Part shown: positions 34,988-45,246 of the stretch, piece after piece | How the letters are laid out: each line of letters begins with the position of its first letter | Numbering within the stretch: position 1 is the first letter of the stretch | From: Thalassococcus profundi | GTDB taxonomy: Bacteria; Pseudomonadota; Alphaproteobacteria; Rhodobacterales; Rhodobacteraceae | Direction: 5' to 3' | Assembly (NCBI RefSeq): GCF_003344785.1 | Contig: NZ_QPMK01000003.1 | Span: 168,877 to 232,876 of the forward strand | DNA: 64,000 bases | The notes under the pieces: generated by a model | What the model was told of the DNA's origin: nothing | The model's input: only the letters and a program-made list of their open reading frames with translations | Database searches by the model: none | Made by a program: the position numbers and the translations under genes

Positions 34988-36232
34988 ATGCGTGACACGG
35001 CGATCTTTTTGACGGCAGGGATGATGGCGGCCGCGTCCCCGGTCCTGGCGGGCGGCCATGGCGGCGAGACGCCGATGACCTACGGCCAGCGTCCGTTCTA
35101 CCTCATCGACCAGATGCGGGACGGTCCGCTCAAGGACACGCTGATGGCCTGCCGCGACCAGACGCCCGCGCGCAGCGATTTCTCGATCGCGCATCGCGGC
35201 GCGCCGCTGCTGTTTCCCGAGCATACCGCCGAAGGCTACGTGGCAGGCGCGCGGATGGGGGCGGGCATCGTCGAATGCGACGTGACCTTCACTGCCGACA
35301 AGGAACTTGTCTGCCGCCACGCGCAGAACGACCTGCACACGACGACCGACATTCTGGCCACGGACCTGGCCGGCGCCTGCACCGCGCCCTTCACCCCGGC
35401 GGAAGGCGACACGCCCGCCGCGGCCGAGTGCCGGACCTCGGACCTGAGCCTGTCGCAATTCGAAAGCCTGACGCCCAAGATGGACGCCGCCGATGCGACG
35501 GCGACGACGGTCGAGGGATACATGAACGCCACGGCCCCCTGGCGCACCGATCTCTACGCGGCCGCCGGGGCGAGCCTGGTCACCCATGCGCAATCCATCG
35601 CGTTGCTCAAGGACCTGGGCGTGAAATTCACGCCCGAGCTCAAGGCCCCGTCGGTGGAGATGCCCTTCGACGGCTTCACGCAAGAGATGTATGCGCAGAA
35701 GATGATCGACGAATACAAGGCCGCCGACGTGCCGCCGGAAGACGTCTGGGCGCAGTCCTTCAACCTGTCGGACGTGCTCTACTGGATCGAGAACGAACCC
35801 GAGTTCGGTGCGCAGGCGGTCTATCTCGACGACCGCTACGAGGCCGAGGACGATGACGAGGGGCTGATCGACCCGATGGATCCCGCCACCTTCAAGCCGA
35901 CCATGCAGGAACTGGCGGACATGGGGGTGAATTACATCGCGCCGCCGATGTGGATGCTGCTGACGCTGGACGAGAGCGGCAAGATGGTGGCGTCGGACTA
36001 CGCCCGGGCGGCGCAGGACGCAGGGATCAGGATCATCGCCTGGTCGCTGGAACGGTCCGGCCCGCTGGGGTCGGGCGGCGGCTGGTATTTCCAGTCGGTG
36101 AGCGACGCGGTGACCACGGACGGCGATTATTTCACCATCCTCGACGCATTGCACAAGGAAGCGGGTGTGGTCGGTGTTTTCAGCGATTGGCCCGCGACCA
36201 CGACCTACTACGCCAACTGCATGGGGATCTGA
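34988..36232 (+). CDS. Exported glycerophosphodiester phosphodiesterase
   Basis: 414 residues. A signal peptide (about 1-22) precedes the GDPD domain: [13 protein letters not shown] with the active-site His/Arg/Glu, [18 protein letters not shown] with metal ligands and second His, and FTPELKAPS. The C-terminal part has [10 protein letters not shown] and VFSDWPATT. It cleaves glycerophosphodiesters in the periplasm to glycerol 3-phosphate and an alcohol, feeding phosphate and carbon supply. AGGAGATATTCTC precedes the ATG at 34988. A Pho-box-like array upstream suggests induction under phosphate limitation. A terminator follows. Confidence 0.9.
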   Translation: MRDTAIFLTAGMMAAASPVLAGGHGGETPMTYGQRPFYLIDQMRDGPLKDTLMACRDQTPARSDFSIAHRGAPLLFPEHTAEGYVAGARMGAGIVECDVTFTADKELVCRHAQNDLHTTTDILATDLAGACTAPFTPAEGDTPAAAECRTSDLSLSQFESLTPKMDAADATATTVEGYMNATAPWRTDLYAAAGASLVTHAQSIALLKDLGVKFTPELKAPSVEMPFDGFTQEMYAQKMIDEYKAADVPPEDVWAQSFNLSDVLYWIENEPEFGAQAVYLDDRYEAEDDDEGLIDPMDPATFKPTMQELADMGVNYIAPPMWMLLTLDESGKMVASDYARAAQDAGIRIIAWSLERSGPLGSGGGWYFQSVSDAVTTDGDYFTILDALHKEAGVVGVFSDWPATTTYYANCMGI

Positions 36233-36273
36233 GGCGCCTCTCCTCCGCCCTCGCGGGCGTCTTCGAGCCTCAC

Positions 36274-36303
36274 GGCCCCGGCGTGCTGCGCCGGGGCCTT
36301 TCC
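36274..36303 (+). terminator. Terminator after the phosphodiesterase gene
   Basis: GGCCCCGGCG (36274-36283) pairs with CGCCGGGGCC (36289-36298), then TTT. Confidence 0.8.
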
Positions 36304-36333
36304 GTTCTCGCGCTGCGACGCTAGGAGGATCGG

Positions 36334-37077
36334 ATGATCCTGCAAGACGCGCTTCCCTACGACATCCACGCCGCCCGTCCCTTGCCCGGGGTGCAGCCGC
36401 TGGGCGCGGCGTCCTGGCTCCTGGTCGACGAGGCCCACGCGGCACAAATGGCCGAGAGGACGCGCCTGCTGGCGCATCGGCGCGACGACGTCCTGCGTCA
36501 GACCGCGACGGGGGACGCGGCGGCGGCGGAGCTTCTGGATGTCGTGCTGGCGCATCTGCCCGCGGGCTATCGGCGCGGGCCCGACCACGTGATTCGGCCC
36601 GACGGTGTGGAGGTGACGCTTCGACAGTCCGACCCGCTGGGCACGCTGGGGCATCTGGTTCAGGAAGACCTGTGCATCCTCGAAAAACCGGATGGCGGGG
36701 CCGAGCACGTGATGACCGGCGCGGTGCTGTGCTTTCCGGCGGGCTGGCGGCTGGCCGAAAAGATCGGGCGGCCGCTGACCGCGATCCACGGCCCGGTCGC
36801 AAGCTACGACGACAACATCGCGCGCCGGGTGCAGCGGCTCTTCGACGGGTTACAGGTGGGGCGGGCGATCTGGCGGTTCAACGTGCTTTGGTACGACGAC
36901 CCGGCGCTGCATCAGCCGCGGTCGGAGAGCATGCCGCGGCCACTGAGCGATCCGCGTGGCGCGCCGTTCCTGCGCTCCGAGCGTCAGTGCCTGATGCGCT
37001 TGCCCCGGACCGGGGCGGTGGTCTTTTCGATCCACACCTTCGTGCTGCGGGCGCCGGTCAGGGCAGCAGCTGGCTGA
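36334..37077 (+). CDS. DUF3445 protein (heme-dependent oxidative N-demethylase-like)
   Basis: 247 residues. LVQEDLCILEK, AVLCFPAGWRLAEKIGRPL, IHGPVASYD and FSIHTFVLRAP follow the DUF3445/HODM pattern. The characterised member demethylates dimethylamine using haem and a PAS-like fold. Substrate and cofactor here are inferred from family resemblance. AGGAGGATCGG precedes the ATG. The 3' end overlaps the convergent gene by 20 bases. Confidence 0.75.
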   Translation: MILQDALPYDIHAARPLPGVQPLGAASWLLVDEAHAAQMAERTRLLAHRRDDVLRQTATGDAAAAELLDVVLAHLPAGYRRGPDHVIRPDGVEVTLRQSDPLGTLGHLVQEDLCILEKPDGGAEHVMTGAVLCFPAGWRLAEKIGRPLTAIHGPVASYDDNIARRVQRLFDGLQVGRAIWRFNVLWYDDPALHQPRSESMPRPLSDPRGAPFLRSERQCLMRLPRTGAVVFSIHTFVLRAPVRAAAG

Positions 37078-37903
37078 ACGCGCCGGTCTGGTGAAGCACC
37101 ATGAAAAGGCCAGTGATCGTCATCGCCTGGGTGACCCTGCGGAAGTCCATTCCGCGCACCAGGCCGATGATTCCCATGGAGGCGCCCACGGGCGGTGACA
37201 TCATCGCCACGGTGCCGGTCATGGCCCAGCTCGCGGCCTTCATGCGCAGCTCCGGCGGGTCGATCTCGCGCAGGGCGTCGAGATGGATCATCAGCCGGTC
37301 GGCGATCTGCGACGGCGGGGGCAGCCGGCTGGCTTGGGGCGGGGTGTTTGCGGGTGCTTCGTCGTGCGCCGCGGTGGCAAAGGCATCGGAGAGCCGTGCA
37401 TCGGTGTGCGCGTCCCGGGACGTGGGCGCGGGGCGGGTGGCCTTGTCCGGGGCGAAGATCTCGTCATAGCTGCGTGTGTCTTCCACCGGCGCGGCGGGCC
37501 GGCGGTTGGGCGAGACATAGCTGCGCAGGGTCAGGAAATCCTCGGTGTCCAGAAGGATGTCGGGGGCGTTCCATTCGATGATGTCGGCCGGGCTGAAGCG
37601 CAAAGCGGCGACCAGCGTGTGCGACAGGATCGTGGCGGCGCGATCTTCGGAAAAGCGCGCGTTCGACGTGGCGCGCGCGGTAAAGAGGATGCGCGGGCCG
37701 TAATCGCTGTCTTCCTGGGGGGTGATCTCGATCCGGATCGTGTCGCCCCAGACCGCGGTGAGGTCGTCGGACATCCCGGGGCGGCACCCCGGCGCGCAAT
37801 CGGCGCGGGCGACCGCATCGGTGGCGGCGCTGAGGTAAGGCCCCGGCGCCATGCCGTTGGTGTCCGGCAGGATCAGGGCGGCGTAGAAGCTGGGCTGCGG
37901 CAT
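37058..37903 (-). CDS. Unknown protein with C-terminal hydrophobic segment
   Basis: 281 residues. An N-terminal domain of about 130 residues ends in ADIIEWNAPDILLDTEDFL. It is followed by a Pro/Ala/Thr-rich linker (130-200) and a C-terminal region with hydrophobic helices (AMTGTVAMMSPPVGASMGII, MTITGLFMVLHQTG). Not a family I can name. Its architecture and part of its N-terminal domain resemble the product of 38935-39684, so the two may be paralogues. The start could be the GTG at 37912. Confidence 0.6.
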   Translation of the reverse strand: MPQPSFYAALILPDTNGMAPGPYLSAATDAVARADCAPGCRPGMSDDLTAVWGDTIRIEITPQEDSDYGPRILFTARATSNARFSEDRAATILSHTLVAALRFSPADIIEWNAPDILLDTEDFLTLRSYVSPNRRPAAPVEDTRSYDEIFAPDKATRPAPTSRDAHTDARLSDAFATAAHDEAPANTPPQASRLPPPSQIADRLMIHLDALREIDPPELRMKAASWAMTGTVAMMSPPVGASMGIIGLVRGMDFRRVTQAMTITGLFMVLHQTGAFSQLLP

Positions 37904-38038
37904 CGTTTTCACGTCCCGGTTGCAAGGTCCAGGACAGGATACCCGCGAATTGCGGTCAGACTTCGACGCAACCCGCCCGTTTTGACGGTGTTTCTTCGCC
38001 GCGCCGCCGCCGGTTTGTGGCAGGGCGCGGCGCGGCGG

Positions 38039-38851
38039 TCAGTTACCGACGCGTTCGGCGGAATAGGCGATGGCGCGCTGGTAATTGCCGCTGTCGTTCC
38101 AGGCGGACAGCACGCTGAAGTTGCGCGTGCCCTGTCCGAAGGGCTGCCCCGGCTGCCAGCCGTTGCGGCGCAGCATGTTGGCGGCCGACGCCAGCGCATC
38201 CACGGCGTTGTAGGGGTCGGCGCGCCCGTCGCCGTTGGCATCCACGCCGAAGCGTTCCCAGTTGCCTGCGAGGAACTGCATGTGCCCCAACTCGCCCGAT
38301 GGTCCGCCGTTGGTGCCGGCGCTGATGACTCCGCGGTCGACCAGCCGCAGCGCCGCGATCGCGTCATCCTCGAACCGCGGATGGCGGCGGCAGTACGAGG
38401 CCAGCGTCACGGCGCCGTCGACGATGGGCGTTCCGCCCAGGTAGCCGCCCCAGCTGGTCTCGAGCCCCCAGATCGTGGCGAGGATCGACCCCGGCACGCC
38501 GTAGTTGCGCTCGAGCGAGGCGAAGAGATTGGCGTTGCGCTGGATTTTGGCGCGGGTCTGGCCGATGAAATTCTCCGCCGAACTGCCCGACCGCTTGGCC
38601 AGGAACCGCGCCGGGTCGCCCTGCGACACGCCGGACTGGCTCGAAGGGTTCGATTCGAACCGCCAGGTGATGCCCGACAGCTGTGCGCCGCTCAGCGCCG
38701 CCATGCCGCGCTGTCCGACGCCGGCGGCAGCAGCATCGTTGGCCAGTGCCTGTTTGTATCCGCCATAGCCTCCCTGGCTGGTGATGCAGGGCGCGGCGAG
38801 CGCGGATCCTGCGGCGAAGCAGAAAAGGGTGGCGATGACGATTCGGCGCAT
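38039..38851 (-). CDS. Lytic murein transglycosylase (MltB/GH103 type)
   Basis: 270 residues. A signal peptide (about 1-19) precedes a GH103 domain. The catalytic Glu is in ATIWGLETSWGGYLG, and GELGHMQFLAGNWERFGVD plus DPYNAVDALASAANML complete the family pattern. It cleaves peptidoglycan glycan strands in the periplasm to 1,6-anhydro products. No lipobox is obvious. It lies between the two related unknown proteins, all on the same strand; the 84-base gap to 38935 and the 136-base gap to 37903 allow separate promoters. Confidence 0.9.
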   Translation of the reverse strand: MRRIVIATLFCFAAGSALAAPCITSQGGYGGYKQALANDAAAAGVGQRGMAALSGAQLSGITWRFESNPSSQSGVSQGDPARFLAKRSGSSAENFIGQTRAKIQRNANLFASLERNYGVPGSILATIWGLETSWGGYLGGTPIVDGAVTLASYCRRHPRFEDDAIAALRLVDRGVISAGTNGGPSGELGHMQFLAGNWERFGVDANGDGRADPYNAVDALASAANMLRRNGWQPGQPFGQGTRNFSVLSAWNDSGNYQRAIAYSAERVGN

Positions 38852-38934
38852 GGGAACTCCTTAAACCCGGGTTTCGGAAATAAGGTAGCGACATTTCGCC
38901 ATAGGTAAATGCCGGGATTCCGTGCTCTGCCGTA

Positions 38935-39684
38935 TCAGAAGACGCTCAGGACGCCGGCCATGGCGTTGCTGGTGTCGGTGGCCAGGATGACACCCGCCAG
39001 CGTCAGGGCGATCGAAGCAACGCGCAGACGGTTCGAACCGGCCACACCGTGCTCTGCGCGCATCGCGGCAAGCTCGGAGTCGTCGGCGCTGCGGAGCATG
39101 CAGGCCTTCACGTTGGCATCGTAGGCCCGCACATGCGCGTCGTAGCGGTGCGGGGTCGGGATGCCGTTGCGGTTGGCACCGTCCACAGCTGGCATCATCC
39201 GGGCAAGGGTGCGGCGGTGCATGCGGGCGGTGGGTCGATTGGTGTCCGCCAGGGTCCGTGTCGGGCGACGCGGCGCGACCGGGGCGGGGGCGGGGGCCGC
39301 GAATTTCGGCGCCAGCGCCTCCATGAACCTGGTCCGGGGCAGCAGTGTTCCGGTCTCGAGCCAGGCGATATGGGTCACGGGCAGAGCCGCGCACAGGTGG
39401 TAGACGAGACCTGCAAGGCGGGCCTGCACCGCCTTGTCGGGAAGCCCCGCGCCGCCCAGCGACAGCACCAGCTCGGTTCCGCCACGGGTCAGGTTCACGT
39501 CCAGCGCCGCCTCGAGGCTGTCGCCGGAAACGGTCACGCCGGTGAAGGTGACCGTCGCCGCGTCGCATCCTGTTTCGCCCAGGGCGTGCAGGGCGGATTT
39601 CAGAATGCCGCCAAGCTCGGTGGTCGAGAACAGGCGCTCTGACTGCAGGATCAACGTCGAGTTGTGGTAGGTGATGAGGGTCAT
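38935..39684 (-). CDS. Unknown protein with C-terminal hydrophobic segment (paralogue of 37058-37903)
   Basis: 249 residues. An N-terminal alpha/beta domain (MTLITYHNSTLILQSERLFS to HIAWLETGTLLPRTRFMEAL), a Pro/Ala-Arg linker at 130-160, and a C-terminal hydrophobic helix (VASIALTLAGVILATDT). Not recognised. The last part of its N-terminal domain aligns by eye with the equivalent part of the 37058-37903 product. The ATG at 39684 follows AGGAAGCCAGGA. A membrane-anchored cytoplasmic role is possible. Confidence 0.6.
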   Translation of the reverse strand: MTLITYHNSTLILQSERLFSTTELGGILKSALHALGETGCDAATVTFTGVTVSGDSLEAALDVNLTRGGTELVLSLGGAGLPDKAVQARLAGLVYHLCAALPVTHIAWLETGTLLPRTRFMEALAPKFAAPAPAPVAPRRPTRTLADTNRPTARMHRRTLARMMPAVDGANRNGIPTPHRYDAHVRAYDANVKACMLRSADDSELAAMRAEHGVAGSNRLRVASIALTLAGVILATDTSNAMAGVLSVF

Positions 39685-40027
39685 TTCCTGGCTTCCTTGC
39701 AACGGTTTTGGGGCGTGTTGCTTGGGGTCCAGTAGGGCCGAGAATTGTGCAGTTTTTTTGTTTTTTGAGCGCAAAGGTTAAGACGGAGTTTGTGCAAACC
39801 TCTGCTTTCGCTCCATTTTCGACGCTTTGGGCGCGTTTCGCCGCGTTCGGGTCACATTTGACTAAAGTATGGTGGCGGAGCGGTCGGCAGTCCCGTGACC
39901 GACAGGGCGCCCGTCGAATCAGTGCCGGTCTACGGACATCCCGCCGCAGGACCGCACGTTTCATGCGTGCGGAAAAAAAGAAGCGCCCCGGGTGGGGCGC
40001 TTCGGAGTGTCGATCTGAAGGATCGGA
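39685..40027. other. Intergenic region with no visible gene
   Basis: 343 bases between the unknown gene and glnA. It holds T-rich runs (39754-39768) that could belong to a promoter for the unknown gene, and the glnA terminator at its right end. No convincing ORF. Confidence 0.6.
39973..40003 (-). terminator. Terminator after glnA
   Basis: A perfect 10-bp stem GAAGCGCCCC/GGGGCGCTTC (39980-39989, 39994-40003) with A7 on the left gives a strong minus-strand T tail 25 bases past the stop. Confidence 0.95.
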
Positions 40028-41434
40028 TCAGCAGCTGTAGTACATGCCGAACTCGACGGGGTGCGGCGTGTGCTCGTAAAGCTCGATCTCTTCCATCTTG
40101 AGCGCCACGTAACCGTCGATCTGGTCCTTGGTGAACACGTCGCCGGCGAGCAGGTACTCGTGATCCTTCTCCAGCTCCTGCATCGCTTCGCGCAGGCTGC
40201 CGCAGACGGTCGGGATGCCGGCCAGCTCTTCGGCGGGCAGGTCGTAGAGGTTCTTGTCCATCGCCTCGCCCGGGTCGATCTTGTTCTTGATGCCGTCCAG
40301 ACCGGCCATCAGCAGGGCGGCAAAGCACAGATACGGGTTCGCCGACGGATCGGGGAAGCGGGCCTCGACGCGCTTGGCCTTCGGGCTCTCGGTCCACGGG
40401 ATCCGCACGCAGCCCGAGCGGTTGCGGGCCGAATAGGCGCGCAGCACCGGGGCCTCGAAGCCGGGGATCAGGCGCTTGTAGGAGTTGGTGGACGGGTTGG
40501 TGAAGGCGTTGAGCGACTTCGCGTGGGTCAGGATGCCCCCGATGTACCACAGCGCTTCCTGGCTGAGGTCGGCGTATTTGTCGCCGGCGAAGAGTGGCTT
40601 GCCGTCTTTCCAGATCGACATGTTGCAGTGCATGCCGGTGCCGTTGTCGCCGTAGATCGGCTTGGGCATGAAGGTGGCCGACTTGCCGTAGGCCTGGGCG
40701 ACGTTGTGGATGACGTACTTGTACTTCTGCAGCTCGTCCGCCTGCTTGGTCAGCGATCCGAAGATCAGGCCCAGTTCGTGCTGACAGGACGCCACTTCGT
40801 GGTGGTGCTTGTCGACCTTCATGCCCATGCGCTTCATGGTCGAGAGCATCTCGGCGCGGATGTCCTGGCCGTCGTCGATCGGGTTCACCGGGAAATAGCC
40901 GCCCTTGACGCCCGGACGGTGGCCGGTGTTGCCCATCTCGTATTCGGTGTCGGTGTTCCACGCCGCATCCAGCGCGTCGACCTCGTAGGACACCTTGTTC
41001 ATCTTGTTGCAGTAGCGCACGTCGTCGAAGAGGAAGAATTCCGCCTCGGGCCCCCAGTAGGACACGTCGCCGATGCCGGAGGACTTGAGATAGGCCTCGG
41101 CCAGCAGCGCGGTGCCGCGCGGGTCGCGATTATAGGGTTCGCCGGTGTCGGGCTCGACCACGGTGCAGTGCAGGCACAGGGTTTTTTCCGCGTAGAACGG
41201 GTCGATATAGGCGCTTTCGGTGTCGGGAATGAGTTTCATGTCCGACGCTTCGATGGACTTCCAGCCTTCGATGGACGAGCCGTCGAACATGAAGCCTTCG
41301 TCGAGGAAATCCTCGTCGACCTGGTCTTCCATCAGCGTCACGTGCTGCAGCTTGCCGCGCGGGTCGGTGAAGCGGATGTCGACAAATGCGACTTCCTCGT
41401 CCTTCATCAGCTTGAGAACGTCTTTCTTACTCAT
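40028..41434 (-). CDS. glnA: Glutamine synthetase type I
   Basis: 468 residues. [21 protein letters not shown], the ATP/metal region [18 protein letters not shown], and [18 protein letters not shown] identify the dodecameric type I enzyme. The adenylylation-loop tyrosine is in [12 protein letters not shown]. It assimilates ammonia into glutamine. It lies 66 bases downstream of glnB, a conserved pairing in alphaproteobacteria, and ends in a strong terminator. Confidence 0.98.
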   Translation of the reverse strand: MSKKDVLKLMKDEEVAFVDIRFTDPRGKLQHVTLMEDQVDEDFLDEGFMFDGSSIEGWKSIEASDMKLIPDTESAYIDPFYAEKTLCLHCTVVEPDTGEPYNRDPRGTALLAEAYLKSSGIGDVSYWGPEAEFFLFDDVRYCNKMNKVSYEVDALDAAWNTDTEYEMGNTGHRPGVKGGYFPVNPIDDGQDIRAEMLSTMKRMGMKVDKHHHEVASCQHELGLIFGSLTKQADELQKYKYVIHNVAQAYGKSATFMPKPIYGDNGTGMHCNMSIWKDGKPLFAGDKYADLSQEALWYIGGILTHAKSLNAFTNPSTNSYKRLIPGFEAPVLRAYSARNRSGCVRIPWTESPKAKRVEARFPDPSANPYLCFAALLMAGLDGIKNKIDPGEAMDKNLYDLPAEELAGIPTVCGSLREAMQELEKDHEYLLAGDVFTKDQIDGYVALKMEEIELYEHTPHPVEFGMYYSC

Positions 41435-41500
41435 TCCTTCGGTCCCTTTCTCGGTTGGGTCGTCTTTTCAATATGGGTGATGTGGCTGCGACCGGACGGC

Positions 41501-41857
<357 letters not shown>

Positions 41858-41982
41858 TTACATGGCGCTCCAGATCACTTCTGCCCCAGAGCCTCAATCT
41901 GATACGGTCCCGAAATGCGCGCGGGCGCAAAGCAAATCCGCAAGCAGGCTGAAATTTTGATCAACATGCGCAAAAAGTGTGC

Positions 41983-41994
41983 GGTTTGCAAACC
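41983..41994. promoter_or_regulatory. Palindrome in the glnB upstream region
   Basis: GGTTTGCAAACC is a perfect 12-base palindrome about 144 bases before the divergent glnB start and 144 before the DUF2314 gene. The 298-base region (41840-42137) also contains TTGATCAA at 41957-41964. No NtrC or sigma-54 consensus is evident. Operator function is a guess. Confidence 0.25.
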
Positions 41995-42137
41995 AGCGCC
42001 TTTGCCGGGCGGGGACAGGGGCCGGGTGCCGCGGAATTGCCTTGGAAACCGCCCGGACAGGTCCGGTCCCGGCCTTTGTCCTGTCGTCATTGCGGGCGAG
42101 TCTATCGCGCGGCAATGAGCGGGAAAGGACAAGCACC

Positions 42138-42686
42138 ATGGCGGGTTTCAAGGGATATGGCCGCATGCTCTTTTGGGGCGGCATGGTCGTCGCGGTCTGG
42201 GCCGGCCAGCAGTCGGGGATGTTGTCCGGCAGCAGCAACGCGGCTCCGGCGCCCGCACAGAACGTGGCCTTTGTCGCCACCTTCGACGCGCGCATGTCCA
42301 CCGCCAGGGTCAAGGCGCAGCACAGCCTGCCGGGGTTCCTGACCCGGATGGCGAGCGGTGACACGCGCGGGTGGGAGGGCCCAGCGGTCAAGGTGGCCAT
42401 TCCCGGCACGCATCAGGTCGAGAACATCTGGGTGGCGGACATCCTTCCCGAGGGGGAGGGCGCGTACACCGGACGCCTCTCCAACGATCCGGTCAACCTT
42501 GACGGGCTGAAGAGGGGCGACCGGGTCGCGTTCGGCGCGGACCAGATGGTCGACTGGACCGTGACGCTCGACGGGCGCGCCTACGGGCATTTCGGTGCGC
42601 GGGCGATGTTGCCCGTGATGGACGAAGACCAGGCGGCGCAGATCAGCGCGGTGCTGTCGACCGACCCGCTGCCCGCCGGGTGGTAA
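42138..42686 (+). CDS. DUF2314 membrane-anchored protein
   Basis: 182 residues. A hydrophobic N-terminal segment (GRMLFWGGMVVAVWAG) anchors or exports it. The rest matches DUF2314: AEARxSLPxF-like TARVKAQHSLPGFLTR, VENIWVADIL, YTGRLSNDPVNL, KRGDRVAF and VDWTVTL. The family has no settled function; the domain occurs with ankyrin or immunity-like proteins elsewhere. The ATG at 42138 follows GGAAAGGACAAG. It is divergent from glnB and upstream of nnr. Confidence 0.7.
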   Translation: MAGFKGYGRMLFWGGMVVAVWAGQQSGMLSGSSNAAPAPAQNVAFVATFDARMSTARVKAQHSLPGFLTRMASGDTRGWEGPAVKVAIPGTHQVENIWVADILPEGEGAYTGRLSNDPVNLDGLKRGDRVAFGADQMVDWTVTLDGRAYGHFGARAMLPVMDEDQAAQISAVLSTDPLPAGW

Positions 42687-42747
42687 CGCCGCGCCGCCTT
42701 CGCTAGCCTTGACGCGGACTCAGATGTCCGGACGGGCAGGGGATGCG

Positions 42748-44295
42748 ATGACCGAACTTCTGACAGCGGCGCAGATGCGCGCCCTCGAACAGGCGGCGAT
42801 GGCGGCGGGCGCCGTGACCGGGCGCGACCTCATGGAGCGGGCCGGGCGCGGCGCGGTCGATGCGATCTTTGCCGAATGGCCGGACCTGGCCGCCGCGCCG
42901 CATCGCGCCGTGGTGCTGTGCGGGCCGGGCAACAACGGCGGCGACGGGTTCGTCGTCGCACGGCTGCTGCATGACTGGGGCTGGCAGGTCGCGTTGTACC
43001 TCTACGGCGACGCGGAAAAACTGCCGCCCGATGCGCGGGCGAACCACGACCGCTGGCGGGCGTTGGGTCCGGTCTTGCCCTTCGCCTCGGCCCCGACCGC
43101 AGCCGATGCGGCCGATCTTTACGTCGATGCGCTCTTCGGCACCGGCTTGCGGCGGCCGCTGGAAGGCGAGCTGCTGGACTGGGTGTCCACCCGCGCCGCC
43201 GATCCGCAGGCCACGGCCCGCACCGTGGCGCTCGACATGCCGTCGGGCCTGTGCAGCGACAGCGGGCGCGCATTGGGCGAGACGGCCGAGACCGTGCGGG
43301 CCGCGCTGACCGTGACCTTTCACGCCCGAAAGCTGGGGCAGGTGCTGAGCCTGGGGCCGTCGAGATGTGGCAAGACAGTGGTGGCGGAGATCGGGCTGGC
43401 CCACGCGCCCGATGTGTCCGTCGCGCGATTGGTCGAGGCCCCGGATGCGCGCGACCTCTCCAAGGCGGACGGCGCGCACAAATACGACAGCGGGCATGCG
43501 CTGGTGCTCTCCGGCGGGGCCGGGCGCACCGGAGCGGCGCGACTGGCGGCGCGCGGCGCGCTGCGGATCGGCGCGGGGCTGGTGACGCTGGGGGTGCCGC
43601 CTTCGGCGCAGATGGAGGTGGCCTTCCAAGTGACCGCGATCATGCTGACCAGGATCGCCGATGCCGCGGCCTTGGCACAAGCGCTGGAGGACAGGCGTCT
43701 CGCGGCGCTGTGCCTCGGGCCGGGCATGGGCACCGACCGGGCGCGGGACCTGGTGCCCGTGGCCTTGCGGGCGGTCCATGCGCCGGGGGTGGTGCTGGAC
43801 GCCGACGCCCTGACCGCCTTTGCCGATGCGCCGGAGACGCTGTTCGGACTGCTGCACGCGCGCTGCGTGCTGACCCCTCATGGCGGCGAATTCGCGCGGC
43901 TCTTCCCGGATATCGCGGAGCGTCTGACGGCCACGCCCGATGGCGGAACGGCCTATTCGAAGGCCGATGCCACGCGGGACGCGGCGGCGCGGGCCGGTTG
44001 CGTGGTGCTCTTGAAAGGCGCGGACACGGTGATCGCCGACCCCGAGGGGCGCTGCTGCGTCAACGCGGCCATCGGCGCAGAGGCAGCGCCCTGGCTTGCG
44101 ACGGCGGGGGCGGGCGATGTGCTCGCGGGGTACATCTGCGGGTTGATGGCGCGCGGCTCGGCGGCCTATGACGCGGCGGCCACGGCCAGTTGGCTGCACG
44201 TGGCCTGCGCGCGGCGCTTCGGCCCCGGCCTGATCGCAGAGGACCTGCCCGAGGTATTGCCGGGAGTGTTGGCGGATATCCTGAACGGAGGGTGA
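42748..44295 (+). CDS. nnr: Bifunctional NAD(P)H-hydrate epimerase / ADP-dependent dehydratase
   Basis: 515 residues. The N-terminal YjeF epimerase domain has GPGNNGGDGFVVARLL and LDMPSGL. The C-terminal ribokinase-like dehydratase domain has LCLGPGMGTDRA, LTPHGGEFARLFP and ATAGAGDVLAGYICGLMA. Together they repair damaged NADH/NADPH hydrates. The ATG at 42748 follows CAGGGGATGC. The DUF2314 gene ends 61 bases upstream on the same strand. Confidence 0.92.
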   Translation: MTELLTAAQMRALEQAAMAAGAVTGRDLMERAGRGAVDAIFAEWPDLAAAPHRAVVLCGPGNNGGDGFVVARLLHDWGWQVALYLYGDAEKLPPDARANHDRWRALGPVLPFASAPTAADAADLYVDALFGTGLRRPLEGELLDWVSTRAADPQATARTVALDMPSGLCSDSGRALGETAETVRAALTVTFHARKLGQVLSLGPSRCGKTVVAEIGLAHAPDVSVARLVEAPDARDLSKADGAHKYDSGHALVLSGGAGRTGAARLAARGALRIGAGLVTLGVPPSAQMEVAFQVTAIMLTRIADAAALAQALEDRRLAALCLGPGMGTDRARDLVPVALRAVHAPGVVLDADALTAFADAPETLFGLLHARCVLTPHGGEFARLFPDIAERLTATPDGGTAYSKADATRDAAARAGCVVLLKGADTVIADPEGRCCVNAAIGAEAAPWLATAGAGDVLAGYICGLMARGSAAYDAAATASWLHVACARRFGPGLIAEDLPEVLPGVLADILNGG

Positions 44296-44300
44296 GCGCC

Positions 44301-44810
44301 TCAGGCCGGTGCGTGCGCGGGGTCCTGAGCCGCCACTTCGAGACCGTCGGCATAGAGGATATGCGGCGCGTCGAAACGCAGCGTGACCAGCGTGAGCGTG
44401 ACCTGTCCAAGGTCGCGGACGAATTCGCCGTCGATCAGCCGCGCGGCGGAAACCAGCGCCTGGCTGCGGCCAAACAGCGCCTTGGCGCGCCAATCGCGGA
44501 TCAGCACCTCCTGGCTGGCAGGCAAGACCGCGTCGCGGTCGGGACGGGTGTTGCCCAGCGTGCCGGCGCGGATGCCGATGGCGCGCACGGTGCGCTTGAT
44601 CACCGACACCTCGCGCAGCACGGCCATACCGCTGTCGCGGGTGATGACGCGATCCCCGGGCGACAGCATTTCCACGGGCAACGCCCCATCGAGCGTGAGC
44701 ACCGACGTGCCCGCCACAAGCGCATTGGTGATGGTCTGATCCTGCACGCGATCGATGACAGCCGTCCGGCTGTCCGCGCGCCCGGCCGTTTTCGGCTTCA
44801 TGGGCGTCAT
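44301..44810 (-). CDS. Degenerate Hint-domain protein
   Basis: 169 residues, nearly all Hint domain: ALVAGTSVLTLDGALPVEML-type start, GDRVITRDSG, PASQEVLIRDWRAKALFG and APHILYADGLE. Alignment with the Hint protein at 34-1170 puts Ala where its Cys194 is, and Gln where block-B His is (SANHRMLL becomes PASQEVLI). Self-cleavage therefore looks lost, although related proteins in Rhodobacteraceae share this form. The start at 44810 follows AGGACAATCAGG; an upstream GTG/ATG would add nine residues. It converges on nnr with five bases between stops. Confidence 0.75.
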   Translation of the reverse strand: MTPMKPKTAGRADSRTAVIDRVQDQTITNALVAGTSVLTLDGALPVEMLSPGDRVITRDSGMAVLREVSVIKRTVRAIGIRAGTLGNTRPDRDAVLPASQEVLIRDWRAKALFGRSQALVSAARLIDGEFVRDLGQVTLTLVTLRFDAPHILYADGLEVAAQDPAHAPA

Positions 44811-44965
44811 CCTGATTGTCCTGCCTCGTTTTTTCACCAGTTTATGGCAAGAATAGGTTAATGTCGTGCGTTTTCTTGGCTGCTTTTTTCTCCTCGCATT
44901 GCCGTCGCAGCTTTGCTACACCCCGCCGGGCCGAGCCGCCGTTTCGTGTGGCGCCGGCACGATCT

Positions 44966-45050
44966 GCGGGTGTGGCGAAATTGGTAGACGCACCAGATTT
45001 AGGTTCTGGCGCCGCAAGGCGTGGGGGTTCAAGTCCCTCCACCCGCACCA
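44966..45050 (+). tRNA. tRNA-Leu (anticodon UAG)
   Basis: 85 bases including encoded CCA. Acceptor stem GCGGGTG/CACCCGC. The anticodon stem CCAGA/TCTGG encloses TTTAGGT, reading TAG. GTTCAAGTC is the T loop, and a variable arm of class II length is present. Confidence 0.97.
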
Positions 45051-45246
45051 TTTTTCCAGGGTTTCGACCCGAAGCCGCGAGGGTCTGCCCAACCACAGGC
45101 ACCAGAGCGCCGGTTGCGCGAGGCCTGCGGACGCCATTCCGCCTCTGGAGCGGAGCGCACGGACATTGCGGCATCTTTGGGTTGCGCTTGGGCGCCGACC
45201 ACGCTTTGGTGCGAGGGCAGAGAATTTTTCCCGAAGGCGGACGGGC

